In this document: in pieces, positions 17,346-26,927 of the stretch
How the letters are laid out: each line of letters begins with the position of its first letter
Position numbering within the stretch: the first letter of the stretch is position 1
Assembly (NCBI GenBank): GCA_025361765.1
Contig: JANYJS010000062.1
Coordinates: 1 to 56,495 of the forward strand
DNA: 56,495 nt
Reading direction: 5' to 3'
Source of the DNA: Bacillota bacterium
GTDB lineage: Bacteria > Bacillota > Clostridia > Peptostreptococcales > Anaerovoracaceae
Program-made: the position numbers and the translations under genes
The notes under the pieces: generated by a model
What the model saw: the letters and a program-made list of their open reading frames with translations, nothing else
Told to the model about the DNA's origin: nothing
Database searches by the model: none

Positions 17346-18407
17346 TTATATGATGTTTTTCGTTACGTATTCTGAGGTGCAGAGTGCCAGCAGTGCCCCG
17401 TAGGCAACGTCAAATTCTAGCACATCTCCTACTTTGAAATTTTCCTTGCAGTCTGTCAGGTCTACGATCATGTGATCGCTGCTGGCTCCCGTGATGGTAG
17501 CGCCTTCTGTTCTCGGCGTCAGATCGTCAATTCGGCAGTCCTGTCTTCCGACAGCAAGAATGGCCCGCTTTCTGATGCCATAATCCGGGAATACGGGAAC
17601 GCAGCCAAAGGCGTCTACGCCGATTTTGCCAAAGGGTTTGGACGGTTTATCTTTGAGTTCTACAATTTCAGCTGCTAAAGTGAACACATCTCTATGAGTG
17701 CCCTCCACAGTTTTTTTGATTTGGACGTCATAACCAAGTATAATCAGCTCACCCAGCCTGAAATGATTCACACCGGCGGGAATTTCTCCTGCTTCCATCA
17801 CGTGGTAGGAACAGGAATTACCTGCTGATACATATTCCATTTTGATACCATGCTTCTTCTCTACTGCGTTTTTGACAAACAGCAGTTGATTTAAATTGTT
17901 TTCGTCGGCCAAAACGCCCCCGAAGCAGGAGTAATTGGCGCCGATCCCCGCTAGAATAATCCCTTCTTGAGCGATAATCTCATCAGCCAATCCTAGGGCA
18001 TCTTCAAACAAACACCCTTCTCTCAGATCTCCGATGTCAATCATCATAATGACTTTATGCTTTTTACCGTGCTTAACAGCCTCTAAAGATAAGGCCTTAA
18101 TGACTTCAATTTCCGAATTAAGGCTGATGTCCGCATAGGCTACCACATCTGCAGCTTGAGAAATCATGGGTATCCTGATCAGCATCTTAGGTACGGGCAA
18201 GTCTTTGAGTTTTTTTAAGTTCTCAACTCTGGAATCTGCCAGCATTTTGGCGCCGCCCCTAATTTGAACGCGAGCCAGCTCAGGTAAGGCGCAGTAGCAT
18301 TTTGTCACTGCGGCGACTTCGATGCCGTAGTCGCCGCAGTTTTTGATGACAATTTTGGTGTTTTCTTCTAATTTGTTTTGATCTATTATGAGTGCCGGAT
18401 AGTTCAT
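17346..18407 (-). CDS. orr: Ornithine racemase
   Basis: A 353-residue PLP enzyme of the alanine racemase N-terminal fold, equal in length to Clostridium sticklandii Orr. Diagnostic stretches are ADSRVENLKKLKDL, IRIPMISQAADVVAYADIS, IDIGDLREG and the C-terminal GIRKRAILAVGRQD and GASSDHMIVD. The catalytic lysine lies in AAVTKCYCA near residue 36. It interconverts L- and D-ornithine, the first step of ornithine oxidation through D-ornithine aminomutase. It is the last gene of the argF-arcA-arcC-orr cluster, so it is supplied with ornithine made by ArgF. GAGGAAGG precedes the ATG. Confidence 0.9.
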   Translation of the reverse strand: MNYPALIIDQNKLEENTKIVIKNCGDYGIEVAAVTKCYCALPELARVQIRGGAKMLADSRVENLKKLKDLPVPKMLIRIPMISQAADVVAYADISLNSEIEVIKALSLEAVKHGKKHKVIMMIDIGDLREGCLFEDALGLADEIIAQEGIILAGIGANYSCFGGVLADENNLNQLLFVKNAVEKKHGIKMEYVSAGNSCSYHVMEAGEIPAGVNHFRLGELIILGYDVQIKKTVEGTHRDVFTLAAEIVELKDKPSKPFGKIGVDAFGCVPVFPDYGIRKRAILAVGRQDCRIDDLTPRTEGATITGASSDHMIVDLTDCKENFKVGDVLEFDVAYGALLALCTSEYVTKNII

Positions 18408-18451
18408 TTCAACTTCCTTCCTCTTCTCTTGATTACATAGGCTAAATCATT

Positions 18452-19432
18452 CTATTTATTTATAATTACCGTTCCCGTTTTGCCCTCAAGGGCCTCAACG
18501 GCATTATAAAGCGACGTGATTATTGCCTTTTTGCCTGGGTTTGCCTTGGCAAACTTGATGGCGGCAAGAACTTTAGGAAGCATGCTTCCTGGGGCAAAGT
18601 GACCTTCCTTAACGTAATCTTCAGCTTCGGCTACGGTCATCTTATCTAAGTTTTTCTGATTCGGTTTATTGAAATTGATGGCTATTTTCTCCACCTCTGT
18701 CAAGATCATGAGGGTATCGGCTTCAAGGTTTTCAGCAAGAAGCTCAGCGGCAAAGTCTTTGTCTATGACTGCTGGCACGCCCACCAGTTCTCCGTCTTCT
18801 TTCTCAATGACTGGGATACCTCCGCCGCCTGCAGTGATAACAATCGTAGTATCCCACAGTTTTTTTACGGCATCGATTTCGACGATTTTTTCGGGAATTG
18901 GAGAAGCGACGACTCTTCTATAGCCTCTTCCAGAGTCTTCTTTCATTGTGTAGCCTGTCTCTAGAGCAATTTTATCGGCTTCTTCTTTGGTATAAAAAGG
19001 CCCGATTGGCTTAGTCGGGTTTTTGAACCCTGGGTCGTCTTTTGAGACCACCATCTGCGTCACTATAGTGACAACCGGAATGGCCATATTCCTTTTCTTT
19101 AGGGCGTATTTTAAACACTGCTGTATATGGTAGCCGATATAGCCCTGGCTCATTGCGCCGCAGACATCAAAAGGCATGGCTGGTGTAACCGCCTTTGCCG
19201 CCTCAGAAGCAAGTACAATCCTGCCAACCTGCGGTCCATTACCATGGACAACTGCTATTTCATAGCCCCGGGAGACAATTTCAGCCAAGTATTCACAAGT
19301 CTTCGTGACCACAGCGTGCTGAGCTTCAGAAGTGGCCGGGCCACCCGATTCCTGAAGCGCGTTTCCGCCTAAAGCCACGACCAGCATATGCGCTTTATCT
19401 TTTGCCACTTTTTTATCTAAATTCTCTAACAT
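18452..19432 (-). CDS. arcC: Carbamate kinase
   Basis: A 326-residue carbamate kinase, the ATP-yielding step of the arginine deiminase pathway (carbamoyl phosphate plus ADP to ATP, CO2 and ammonia). It shows VVALGGNALQ at the start, VHGNGPQVG, and ITAGGGGIPVIE with the following DKD motif. AGGAGG lies 4 bases before the ATG. It is the third gene of the arc cluster. The stop codon is TAG; read-through would add 15 codons before TGA. Confidence 0.96.
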   Translation of the reverse strand: MLENLDKKVAKDKAHMLVVALGGNALQESGGPATSEAQHAVVTKTCEYLAEIVSRGYEIAVVHGNGPQVGRIVLASEAAKAVTPAMPFDVCGAMSQGYIGYHIQQCLKYALKKRNMAIPVVTIVTQMVVSKDDPGFKNPTKPIGPFYTKEEADKIALETGYTMKEDSGRGYRRVVASPIPEKIVEIDAVKKLWDTTIVITAGGGGIPVIEKEDGELVGVPAVIDKDFAAELLAENLEADTLMILTEVEKIAINFNKPNQKNLDKMTVAEAEDYVKEGHFAPGSMLPKVLAAIKFAKANPGKKAIITSLYNAVEALEGKTGTVIINK

Positions 19433-19490
19433 ATTTCCTCCTATTTTTAAATCTCAAACTCATCTTTATAGATCTCATACTGCCAATGAC

Positions 19491-20708
19491 CTAGTCTCTA
19501 TTAATCGGCATACTCATGCAGCGCGGGCCGCCTCTGCCCCGGCTAAGCTCTGAACTTGGAATTGTCAGCACTTTTACGCCGTTCTTTTCCAGAAGCTCAT
19601 TGGTGACGTAATTTCTATCATATGTAATAACGACGCCTGGCGCGATGGCAAGGGTATTGGATCCGTCACTCCACTGTTCCCTCTGGGCAGCTATCTTGTC
19701 ATCCCCGCCGCATCTGATCAGTTGAACGGCAGGGAGTTTAAGCTCTCTCTTAAGGATATTGGTCAAGATATCCGTACTGCTCTTAAAGTGAGGATGTCCA
19801 TCCTTATCTAAGGCCACCTCAAAAATATTGAGAGGCGCTTCAATTTCAGGATGAATGGTGAATTTATCATAGTCTACCATGGTAAAAACTGTATCCAAAT
19901 GCATAAAAGCCCGGCATTTTGGTATTTCAAATACCAAAACCTTCTTGAAACTATTGGAGTATTTGAGTAAATTCTCAGCCATAATTTCAATAGCCTCAGC
20001 CGAGGTTCTCTGACTAAAACCCACAGCGACGACTTCAGGAGAAATAACCAGAATGTCTCCGCCTTCAATACAGTTTGGTCCTTTGTATTCATACCACAAA
20101 GGTGTCCCTTCAGGCATAAACGACTTGTTATATTTATGCATATATTTCATAAAAAGGGCTTCGCGCTTTCTTGCCTTCGTGCTCATGCAATGAACGTTGA
20201 GACCATTTCCTATGCAGGCGCCAGGATCCCTCGTAAAGTAAAGGTTTGGCAGGGGATCTGTGTAATACGGATAGCTTTCAGCAACCAAATCCGACAAGGA
20301 TGAAGCCGCTTTAATGCTCAAATCCGACTTTTTAACACCGGAAATCATCTTATCAATAAGTTCCTTGACCGGCATATCCTTTAAATAGTCAAAAATGACT
20401 TCACTCACATGGGCAGAATTGATATCGCTTTCTACAATGAATTCCTTGATGAATTCTTTCCGTACGGATAGATCTTCAAGGGCTATGGCTACCTGATCGG
20501 TGAAATAAAGTACTTCCACCTCATTCTCTCGAAGGACGTCTGCAAAGCAATCATGCTCATACTGAGCTGCATCAAGATAAGGGATATCATCAAAAAGCAA
20601 TCTTTCAAAATTGTCTGGGACAAGGCCTTCCAGCTCTTTTCCTAGTCTATGCAGAAACACCCTGTTCAGTTTTCCTATTTCAGAGTAAACATTAACACCT
20701 GGTTTCAT
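19491..20708 (-). CDS. arcA: Arginine deiminase
   Basis: A 405-residue arginine deiminase that converts L-arginine to citrulline and ammonia. Conserved blocks are YFTRDPGACIGNG, the guanidinium-binding GGDILVIS, MHLDTVFTMVD with the catalytic His, and the C-terminal RGGPRCMSMPI carrying the nucleophilic cysteine near residue 398. AAAGGA precedes the ATG. The stop is TAG; read-through would run into the arcC ribosome-binding site. It lies between argF and arcC, as expected for a catabolic operon. Confidence 0.97.
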   Translation of the reverse strand: MKPGVNVYSEIGKLNRVFLHRLGKELEGLVPDNFERLLFDDIPYLDAAQYEHDCFADVLRENEVEVLYFTDQVAIALEDLSVRKEFIKEFIVESDINSAHVSEVIFDYLKDMPVKELIDKMISGVKKSDLSIKAASSLSDLVAESYPYYTDPLPNLYFTRDPGACIGNGLNVHCMSTKARKREALFMKYMHKYNKSFMPEGTPLWYEYKGPNCIEGGDILVISPEVVAVGFSQRTSAEAIEIMAENLLKYSNSFKKVLVFEIPKCRAFMHLDTVFTMVDYDKFTIHPEIEAPLNIFEVALDKDGHPHFKSSTDILTNILKRELKLPAVQLIRCGGDDKIAAQREQWSDGSNTLAIAPGVVITYDRNYVTNELLEKNGVKVLTIPSSELSRGRGGPRCMSMPINRD

Positions 20709-20777
20709 TTCACACGATCCTTTCCCATCTAAACTACAATAAGCTATTAATTATTCTGTTTCGCTTGTTTAAAAGTC

Positions 20778-21767
20778 TTAGCCAATAGTCGCCACAATAA
20801 CGGCTTTGATGGTATGCATTCTGTTTTCTGCTTCATCGAATACGACGGAGTGCCTGCTTCTGAAAACTTCATCTGTCACTTCTCTGATATCTATGCCTTT
20901 TTCTTTCCATTCCTTGGCAGTCTTTGTTTCAAAATCATGGAAAGCCGGTAGACAATGCATGAATAAGACATCTTTATTGCCAGTCTTTTCAACCATATCC
21001 ATAGTAACCTTAAATTGAGCCAGCATCTTCACCTTGTCCGGCGTCTGTGCTTCTTCTCCCATGGATGCCCAAACATCTGTGTAGAGAACGTCAGCGCCAA
21101 CAAGGCATTCAGGATTGCTGGACACTTCTATAATAGCGCCGGTTTGTTTGGCGATTTCGCTGGTTTTTGCAATGACTTCAGGGTCCGGAATCAGCACGTC
21201 CGGTCCATAGGCCACAAAATGCACGCCCATTTTCGCACAGCCATACATCCAGGCATAAGCCATATTATTTCTGATATCTCCGCAGAAAACCACCTTGCAC
21301 TTATTTAGCGGTTTTGAAATGTGCTCTTCCATAGTCATCATATCTGCCAGGATCTGCGTTGGATGATCTATATCTGTGAGTCCGTTCCATACCGGAACGC
21401 CAGAATGCTTTGCTAAGCTCTCAACTACGGACTGCTCGTATCCTCTGTATTCTATGCCATCGTAAAATCTGCCTAGAACCTTTGCCGTATCTTCAATCGA
21501 CTCTTTTTTACCCACCTGAGAACTACCGGAATCAAGGAAAGTCACGTGAGCACCTTCATCAAGTGCCGCCACTTCAAACGCGCATCTTGTTCTTGTAGAT
21601 GATTTTTCAAAAAGAAGCACGATATTTTTACCTTTTAATACATAATTATAAATGCCTGCTCTTTTTTTTGCCTTGAGATCATGAGCCAGGTCCAGCATAT
21701 ATCTGATTTCCTGCGTCGAAAAATCCATAAGCGTTAAAAAACTTTTTCCCTTTAAATTGACTGCCAT
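20778..21767 (-). CDS. argF: Ornithine carbamoyltransferase (catabolic, ArcB type by context)
   Basis: A 329-residue OTCase. It has the carbamoyl-phosphate loop SSTRTR near residue 57, the HPTQ motif as DHPTQILAD and the C-terminal HCLP. In this operon it should run in the phosphorolytic direction: citrulline to ornithine and carbamoyl phosphate, feeding arcC and orr. The context points to ArcB, but sequence alone does not separate the catabolic and biosynthetic forms. GGAG lies 8 bases before the ATG. It is the first gene of the cluster. Confidence 0.95.
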   Translation of the reverse strand: MAVNLKGKSFLTLMDFSTQEIRYMLDLAHDLKAKKRAGIYNYVLKGKNIVLLFEKSSTRTRCAFEVAALDEGAHVTFLDSGSSQVGKKESIEDTAKVLGRFYDGIEYRGYEQSVVESLAKHSGVPVWNGLTDIDHPTQILADMMTMEEHISKPLNKCKVVFCGDIRNNMAYAWMYGCAKMGVHFVAYGPDVLIPDPEVIAKTSEIAKQTGAIIEVSSNPECLVGADVLYTDVWASMGEEAQTPDKVKMLAQFKVTMDMVEKTGNKDVLFMHCLPAFHDFETKTAKEWKEKGIDIREVTDEVFRSRHSVVFDEAENRMHTIKAVIVATIG

Positions 21768-21808
21768 CTTCTTTTCTCCTTCTCATTTTCAACTATATTT
21801 ATAGATTT

Positions 21809-21842
21809 ATTATAAATTATTTTACTATGTAAATAATACAAT
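21809..21842 (-). promoter_or_regulatory. Possible arc operon promoter and ArgR-like site
   Basis: On the minus strand a TATAAT hexamer (21814-21809) lies about 42 bases before the argF start. Just upstream, ATTGTATTATTTACAT (21842-21827) has TGTA...TACA symmetry resembling an ARG box. No good -35 hexamer is at the right distance. ArgR control of arc genes is common in Bacillota; here it is inference. Confidence 0.35.
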
Positions 21843-21894
21843 ATTAGCCTATAAAATAAAGTACCAGTTTGTCTTTATTTTCGTGTGCCAGTTA

Positions 21895-21992
21895 AAGCAA
21901 AAGCACCCTGTAAATCTATTTAAAAGCAATGCGCGCCGCGGGGTTTGCCGCAAAGGCAGTCGCAGGGTTTCATCAGAGATATACAGAGTGCT
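21895..21992 (-). terminator. Terminator-like stem behind the LysM/M28 gene
   Basis: On the minus strand AGCACTCTGTATATCT (from 21992) pairs with AGATTTACAGGGTGCT (ending 21902), with a few mismatches and a large G+C rich loop that folds on itself. TTTTGCTTT follows. It lies between the M28 gene stop and the arc operon promoter. Confidence 0.6.
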
Positions 21993-22040
21993 TTATTTTT
22001 AATTGAAGGCTAATTTTGCCGCTTTACCTTCTAAGAAAAT

Positions 22041-24380
22041 CTAAAGCGCTTTCATTTCAGCAGTTAAGGCTTTTATCGCCGTGGTTTCTTTAGCCAGATT
22101 TTTAACATAAAGCTCTTGCTGTATTTTGATTTCTCTCTCATAGATCCCGATTTCTTTTGTATAATCCGAACCCTTGGTGTCATATTTCGCATACAGGGAT
22201 CTCGTAGCTTCTTCTACATTAGCCTTAACAAACATTTTATCCGTTCCCCAGAACAAATTATTCTTATTGCCTTCTGCATAGAACATATCGTTTGTCTGTT
22301 TAGTGACTTCAGGACTGAAAGAATAGTTGTACCACTCCAGAATATTATTCACCATCCAGGCATCCTCGTCCACGACCTTATTGATTTGATCTGCCGAAAG
22401 GCCATCTATGCAGGACTGCATAAGCTGGATGTTTTCCTGTGGTGCTTCATGAGGGACAATGGGTCTTTCATACATTAGCCCCAGCAGTGCATCCTGAGTC
22501 TTCTTGAAAATGCTCAGGTTGGCAGCGTTTAACTTCTTAGCCTCTTCCCAAAGGGGAAGTAACCGCTCGGCCGAAGCGCCCTCAGCGGCCAGCTTTTTAT
22601 AGTTTGCATTTATGGTCTCCACTTTTGCCAGGGCTGCGGTCGAAGCCCTCTTATACTGCTCTAAGGCAGCTTTGAAAGAAGCAACATCGGCTCCTGCAGC
22701 GAGCCCGGTTTTGTCGTCTAGCGACGCCAAAAGTCTGTCATATTGTCCGGTATAATCAAGTTCAAGGGCTGGAGTTTGGTCGATGGCAATCGCCATGGCG
22801 CCATAAAAGCTTAAATTGAACTTCAGGACATTTTCGTTATAGGTTGAAGCATTGTCAAATTGGGAATGATAGCGATCATAATAGAAGGGGAATACATCTT
22901 CCCGATTTTCAGTCAATAAAAACCCATTGACGATGGAAGGAACTCCGGCGGCATAATAGGAAAAGTCGTCGGAATAAGTATAGGTCTGGTAGCCTTCAGT
23001 TTTAAACCCTTTTGCAAAGCAGTTCACAGGAACTGGCGCATTGGGATTTTCAAGAGCGAAATTTTTGATTAGGGAATAGAGTTCCGGTGCGGAATAGGCA
23101 CTAGTATAATCCGCGAATTCATAAGCTGGCAGTTCGAAATTTAAAAATGCCAAGGTCTTGCCTACCCATTCTGGATGGGCTTCATTGATCATTCTCCAAG
23201 CCCCAGTTGTCCAGTCGAATTGGGTATTGGAAGCACCCCATTCTTCAGCGCCGTGAATGACAAATACAATATCGCGTTCAGGCACGTAGCCCGAATCAAT
23301 CATAGCCTTTGCCATAGCAAGATCAAGTCCCACTGCTATGCTGTCGTCCTGGAATCCTTTGAAATACATGTCATAGTGAGAACCCACCACAATCATCTCA
23401 TCAGAGTTTTTGCCAGGAATCTTTCCCATAATGTTATAGGAAGTTCCGCCAGGTTCTACCATGTTGTCGACCTTGAGATTGGCTGTGACTGGTCCTTTTG
23501 CGAGTAGCCCCTTAATATAATTGGAATCATTAAGGCTTATGCTGACGCAAGGAATGCTTGGTGGCCCGCAGATGTCCTGACTATTCAAAGCATCCGCATT
23601 AATTTGGGCAAAACCACCGACATTGGCGCTCATGATAGCAGCAGCACCTTGGAATTCGGCTTCAAGCATTGGAAACGTAATCCACCAGTTTGCGCGCTGA
23701 TCAATATCGATTAAGACGATTTTGCCTTTCACATCGATGTCTTTGTAGTCTGCCATTGTGCCATTTCCAACGAACAAAATTTCCGCATCAATTCCCTTTA
23801 CTGGGGTAGCAGAGGTTGCGTAGGAATGAGGCTTAATTACTTTTTCCGAACCATTGATTGAGAGCGTCGCATCATTGAACTGCCATTTGTCCACATCAAC
23901 GCCTACTTTTTCAACATTTTTAAGGCCAATTTCCGTCATTTTTTTTGCAATAAAATCTGCAGCTGCATGCTCGGCATCACTTCCCGAGGTTCTCGTCCCA
24001 AGAGAAGAGGAGCTGTATGCCTTGTTTTCTGAAAGCTCAATGGCGACGTTATAGGCATATTTCGTATCAAGCTTAGCATAGTAGTCAGCATAAACCGGTT
24101 CTACAGCTACAGGTTCTACTACCACCGGCTTAGGGGTTACAATCACTTCAGGAATAGTTGAAGTTTTGTCTGCAATAGTTATTTTCTGATTTGGAAATAT
24201 CAGATTTGGATTTTTTAGGTTATTAAGCTTTGATAATTCCTGCCAGGTCGTTCCATACTGTTTTGCGATCTTCCACAAAACATCTCCACTTTTGACAGAA
24301 TACGTGTCTGCAAAAGCAGGGCTCATCAAGCCTAGTACAAGCGCAAGTGACATACCAATACTGAGAATCTTTCTTTTCAA
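22041..24380 (-). CDS. Secreted LysM-containing M28 family metallopeptidase
   Basis: A 779-residue exported protein. A signal peptide (residues 1-24, ending PAFA) precedes one LysM domain ([17 protein letters not shown], about 27-70) that should bind peptidoglycan, then a proline/valine linker. A protease-associated region surrounds a bound-lid segment. The M28 zinc peptidase core has [20 protein letters not shown] and [12 protein letters not shown]. The C-terminal 220 residues are helical and unassigned. It probably releases amino acids from peptides at the cell surface. I chose TTG at 24380 because GGGAGG is 7-8 bases upstream; the in-frame TTG at 24395 overlaps the site. It is monocistronic. 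The stop codon is TAG. Confidence 0.85.
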   Translation of the reverse strand: MKRKILSIGMSLALVLGLMSPAFADTYSVKSGDVLWKIAKQYGTTWQELSKLNNLKNPNLIFPNQKITIADKTSTIPEVIVTPKPVVVEPVAVEPVYADYYAKLDTKYAYNVAIELSENKAYSSSSLGTRTSGSDAEHAAADFIAKKMTEIGLKNVEKVGVDVDKWQFNDATLSINGSEKVIKPHSYATSATPVKGIDAEILFVGNGTMADYKDIDVKGKIVLIDIDQRANWWITFPMLEAEFQGAAAIMSANVGGFAQINADALNSQDICGPPSIPCVSISLNDSNYIKGLLAKGPVTANLKVDNMVEPGGTSYNIMGKIPGKNSDEMIVVGSHYDMYFKGFQDDSIAVGLDLAMAKAMIDSGYVPERDIVFVIHGAEEWGASNTQFDWTTGAWRMINEAHPEWVGKTLAFLNFELPAYEFADYTSAYSAPELYSLIKNFALENPNAPVPVNCFAKGFKTEGYQTYTYSDDFSYYAAGVPSIVNGFLLTENREDVFPFYYDRYHSQFDNASTYNENVLKFNLSFYGAMAIAIDQTPALELDYTGQYDRLLASLDDKTGLAAGADVASFKAALEQYKRASTAALAKVETINANYKKLAAEGASAERLLPLWEEAKKLNAANLSIFKKTQDALLGLMYERPIVPHEAPQENIQLMQSCIDGLSADQINKVVDEDAWMVNNILEWYNYSFSPEVTKQTNDMFYAEGNKNNLFWGTDKMFVKANVEEATRSLYAKYDTKGSDYTKEIGIYEREIKIQQELYVKNLAKETTAIKALTAEMKAL

Positions 24381-24505
24381 AATAACACCTCCCAATTAAA
24401 ATAATTTGCCGAAATAATTCACTTATATCCTATCATTTTCCAAACTTTATAGCTATATTTTTAACTATATTAAAGAAACTATATAGCGATAATTCTGGAT
24501 TCAAA

Positions 24506-24632
24506 AATTGAAAAGCGCGATAAATTTTGATGAAAAAGTATAGCGACATCTTGTCAGCGGAGCCATGAAATGGCGAGCTGCGTCGCTTTAGCTTTTGAAT
24601 CGAAATTTATCGCGCTAATTAACTTTTCAATT
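24506..24632. repeat. Long interrupted inverted repeat
   Basis: AATTGAAAAGCGCGATAAATTT (24508-24529) is matched on the other side by AAATTTATCGCG, then an 8-base insertion, then CTTTTCAATT ending near 24632. Between them GCGAC and GTCGC form an inner stem, and the middle can also pair. The element fills most of the gap between the acetate-transporter gene (ending 24656) and the M28 gene (starting 24380). It could terminate the upstream gene or be a small non-autonomous element; no flanking target duplication is obvious. Confidence 0.65.
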
Positions 24633-24655
24633 ATATTTATTGATTTTGTTATGCT

Positions 24656-25282
24656 CTATTTGAACACGTTGAAAGGTTTGCCAAGCGGCAGAATCACTTT
24701 TCCGTACTGTTCGTTGAGAAGAACCGCAGCAGATCCGTAGAATCCAACAAGGGCTATCAACAGCTCAGAGACCGCTGCCAGCATATGCATAGGTTCCTTT
24801 GCAAAACCCAGGACGCTGCAGGATAGTCCTAAGAAGAGCAGATCAATCAGCACGAATATGATAAACAGCATTTTGTTTGTCGACATTGAAGCTACAGTCA
24901 TGTAGAGGGTGAAAATAAGGTAGCCAATAAAAGCGATTCCAAGTTGCCTAATATCGGCATTTTTTGACATTGCTTCGCCAAAGACGCCGTTCTGGATCAT
25001 CCAGCTGCCGGCAACTGAAAACCAGAAAAAGGCATAGCCTGCAAAAGCTGTTGCCCCAAAAGTGTTTCTGAGTTTGCTGTCATTGATGGCAGCAAAAAGC
25101 TGGGCGCAGGCTCCCAGGAAAAATGCCCAAGGGATTATTAACGAAGTTCCCTCCGTTATGCCCAGTTTCTGAGATGAGGCAACCAAAGTAACCATAGCAA
25201 GGCCAAAAAGACCAATTGCAGATGGATTGCTCACGACAGTCTGAACTTTTGCAATGGATCCGTTCGTTCCGTGATCTGACAT
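24656..25282 (-). CDS. Acetate uptake transporter family protein (GPR1/FUN34/YaaH)
   Basis: A 208-residue membrane protein with six predicted hydrophobic segments. The N-terminal NPSAIGLFGLAMVT matches the NPxPLGL family signature, although the residue after the second Pro position differs. Characterised members (SatP, AceP) take up acetate or succinate with protons. Physiologically it fits an acetate-handling anaerobe, but the direction is unknown. AAAGGAG precedes the ATG. The stop is TAG. Confidence 0.88.
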   Translation of the reverse strand: MSDHGTNGSIAKVQTVVSNPSAIGLFGLAMVTLVASSQKLGITEGTSLIIPWAFFLGACAQLFAAINDSKLRNTFGATAFAGYAFFWFSVAGSWMIQNGVFGEAMSKNADIRQLGIAFIGYLIFTLYMTVASMSTNKMLFIIFVLIDLLFLGLSCSVLGFAKEPMHMLAAVSELLIALVGFYGSAAVLLNEQYGKVILPLGKPFNVFK

Positions 25283-25513
25283 GTGTTAAACTCCTTTCGC
25301 GCTAAAAAAAATCTTATAAATTCGATATTTCATCTATTATAATTTGTATTTGGTTCTTTTTTAATCAGCAACCTTTGCTAATATACAGTATACTTGGCAA
25401 AATATCAACTAAAATAAAAAAGTTAGACAAATTAGACCATTTATGTTAAATGACAAAGTAACTTCCGTTTGTATTGCTAAAAGATACGTTAAGTCGAATT
25501 TAGTCTTGCCCCA

Positions 25514-25541
25514 TTAAAAATGGCCCTCTGTAAGGGGGGCC
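25514..25541 (-). terminator. Rho-independent terminator of the DUF4143 ATPase gene
   Basis: On the minus strand GGCCCCC and GAGGGCC form a stem around CTTACA, followed by ATTTTT. It starts about 7 bases after the stop codon of the ATPase gene. The remaining gap up to 25,283 holds A+T rich sequence and no gene. Confidence 0.75.
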
Positions 25542-25547
25542 GAGGCT

Positions 25548-26750
25548 TCATTTCAATAAAAAATCGCGAATGTTACGGTGGTAAATACCATCTCTACTCT
25601 GATCGATCTCATCCATTGTCAACACATATTTAGGATAGTTATCATCAATTGCTTTCAATGAACCGAACTCCCTTTCAATGGTACCTTCAGAAGCAAGCAT
25701 ATAGGCCACTTGGATGTAGATCAATTCGCCTTTTTTTTCTGCGACAAAATCAACTTCAAGATTGTTGATTTTTCCGATGGTGACCGAATAGCCTTTTCGA
25801 AGCAGTTCGATATATACAATGTTTTCAAGAACCAACTCGATATCACGATTGTTCTTCCCATAGACCGCTTCTCTAAGCCCGTGATCTGCGATATAATATT
25901 TTTCGTTAACGGCAAGGGTTCTTTTGCCAATGATATCCTGTCTTTTGGCACGATAAAACAAAAAAGCATCTTCACAAGCCTTAATATAGTTTAAGACGGT
26001 TTCAGGAGATACAGTGCGATTTTCACTTTTAAAATACTTCGAAATGCTTGTAGCTGAAAATGTTTTGCCGATATTCGCTAGTATATAGGTGATGATCCTC
26101 TCAAGCAGATCCACATCGCGAATGTTATTTCTCTTCATGACATCCTTTAATATGATGGAATTATATACATCCTGCAAGTATTGATTGCAAGGGGCAGATT
26201 GTAAGTTCAAATTCATAAGGAAAGGCATTCCGCCTAAAAGAATATATTGCTTGAACGCTTCGGCTGAATTAACTTCTGGGTTTATCGTATGATACATATC
26301 AAGGAACTCTGCAAATGAAAAAGGATAAACTACAAACTCCACATATCTGCCAGCAAGATATGTGGCAAAATCCCTCGACAAAAGCTTTGCATTTGAGCCA
26401 GTGATATAGATATCGGTATCAAATTTTACACGCAGAGAATTAATACACTTTTCCCAAGCATTCACTTCTTGAATTTCGTCAAAAAATAAGTAGGATTTGC
26501 CGTTTATTTTTTCGATTTTTTCAGAGATATAATTGTGCAATGCATCAAAGGTGCACAAACTCTGGTTGTCGATGTCTTCAAAATTAACAGAAATAAACTG
26601 ATGATTAAGAACTCCCCGAAATCGTAGCTCCTCCTTTATTAACTCCAGCATAACTGATTTTCCGCATCTACGGATACCACTGAGAATTTTGACCAAGTCT
26701 GTGTCAATAAATGGTCTTATTCTCTGCAGATATAGTTCTCTTTTAATCAT
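25548..26750 (-). CDS. AAA-type ATPase with DUF4143 domain
   Basis: A 400-residue protein of the AAA_14/DUF4143 group. The Walker A motif is SGIRRCGKS near residue 27, and Walker B is YLFFDEIQEV. SGSNAKLL is the sensor-like motif. The C-terminal DUF4143 part contains EVDFVAEKKGELIYIQVAY, which resembles a PD-(D/E)xK nuclease-like core. Family members are common in anaerobes and archaea, often as solitary and variable genes, with no settled function. The ATG at 26750 follows AAAGGAGAGGTG; the frame is open 20 codons further without a site. Stop is TGA. It is monocistronic and probably accessory. Confidence 0.88.
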   Translation of the reverse strand: MIKRELYLQRIRPFIDTDLVKILSGIRRCGKSVMLELIKEELRFRGVLNHQFISVNFEDIDNQSLCTFDALHNYISEKIEKINGKSYLFFDEIQEVNAWEKCINSLRVKFDTDIYITGSNAKLLSRDFATYLAGRYVEFVVYPFSFAEFLDMYHTINPEVNSAEAFKQYILLGGMPFLMNLNLQSAPCNQYLQDVYNSIILKDVMKRNNIRDVDLLERIITYILANIGKTFSATSISKYFKSENRTVSPETVLNYIKACEDAFLFYRAKRQDIIGKRTLAVNEKYYIADHGLREAVYGKNNRDIELVLENIVYIELLRKGYSVTIGKINNLEVDFVAEKKGELIYIQVAYMLASEGTIEREFGSLKAIDDNYPKYVLTMDEIDQSRDGIYHRNIRDFLLK

Positions 26751-26927
26751 AATGCACCTCTCCTTTACATAAGATAGATGCATTATATCACCGTTATACC
26801 TTATAATCAAAGGGTTTATTAATATTGGGGAAGTTATAACCGCTAGAACTCTTAATATTGCTGTTTTTGAAAGTTACAACATTTAGGCATTCCATCATAG
26901 GTATAATTGCGCGGGAATTCAGAATTA

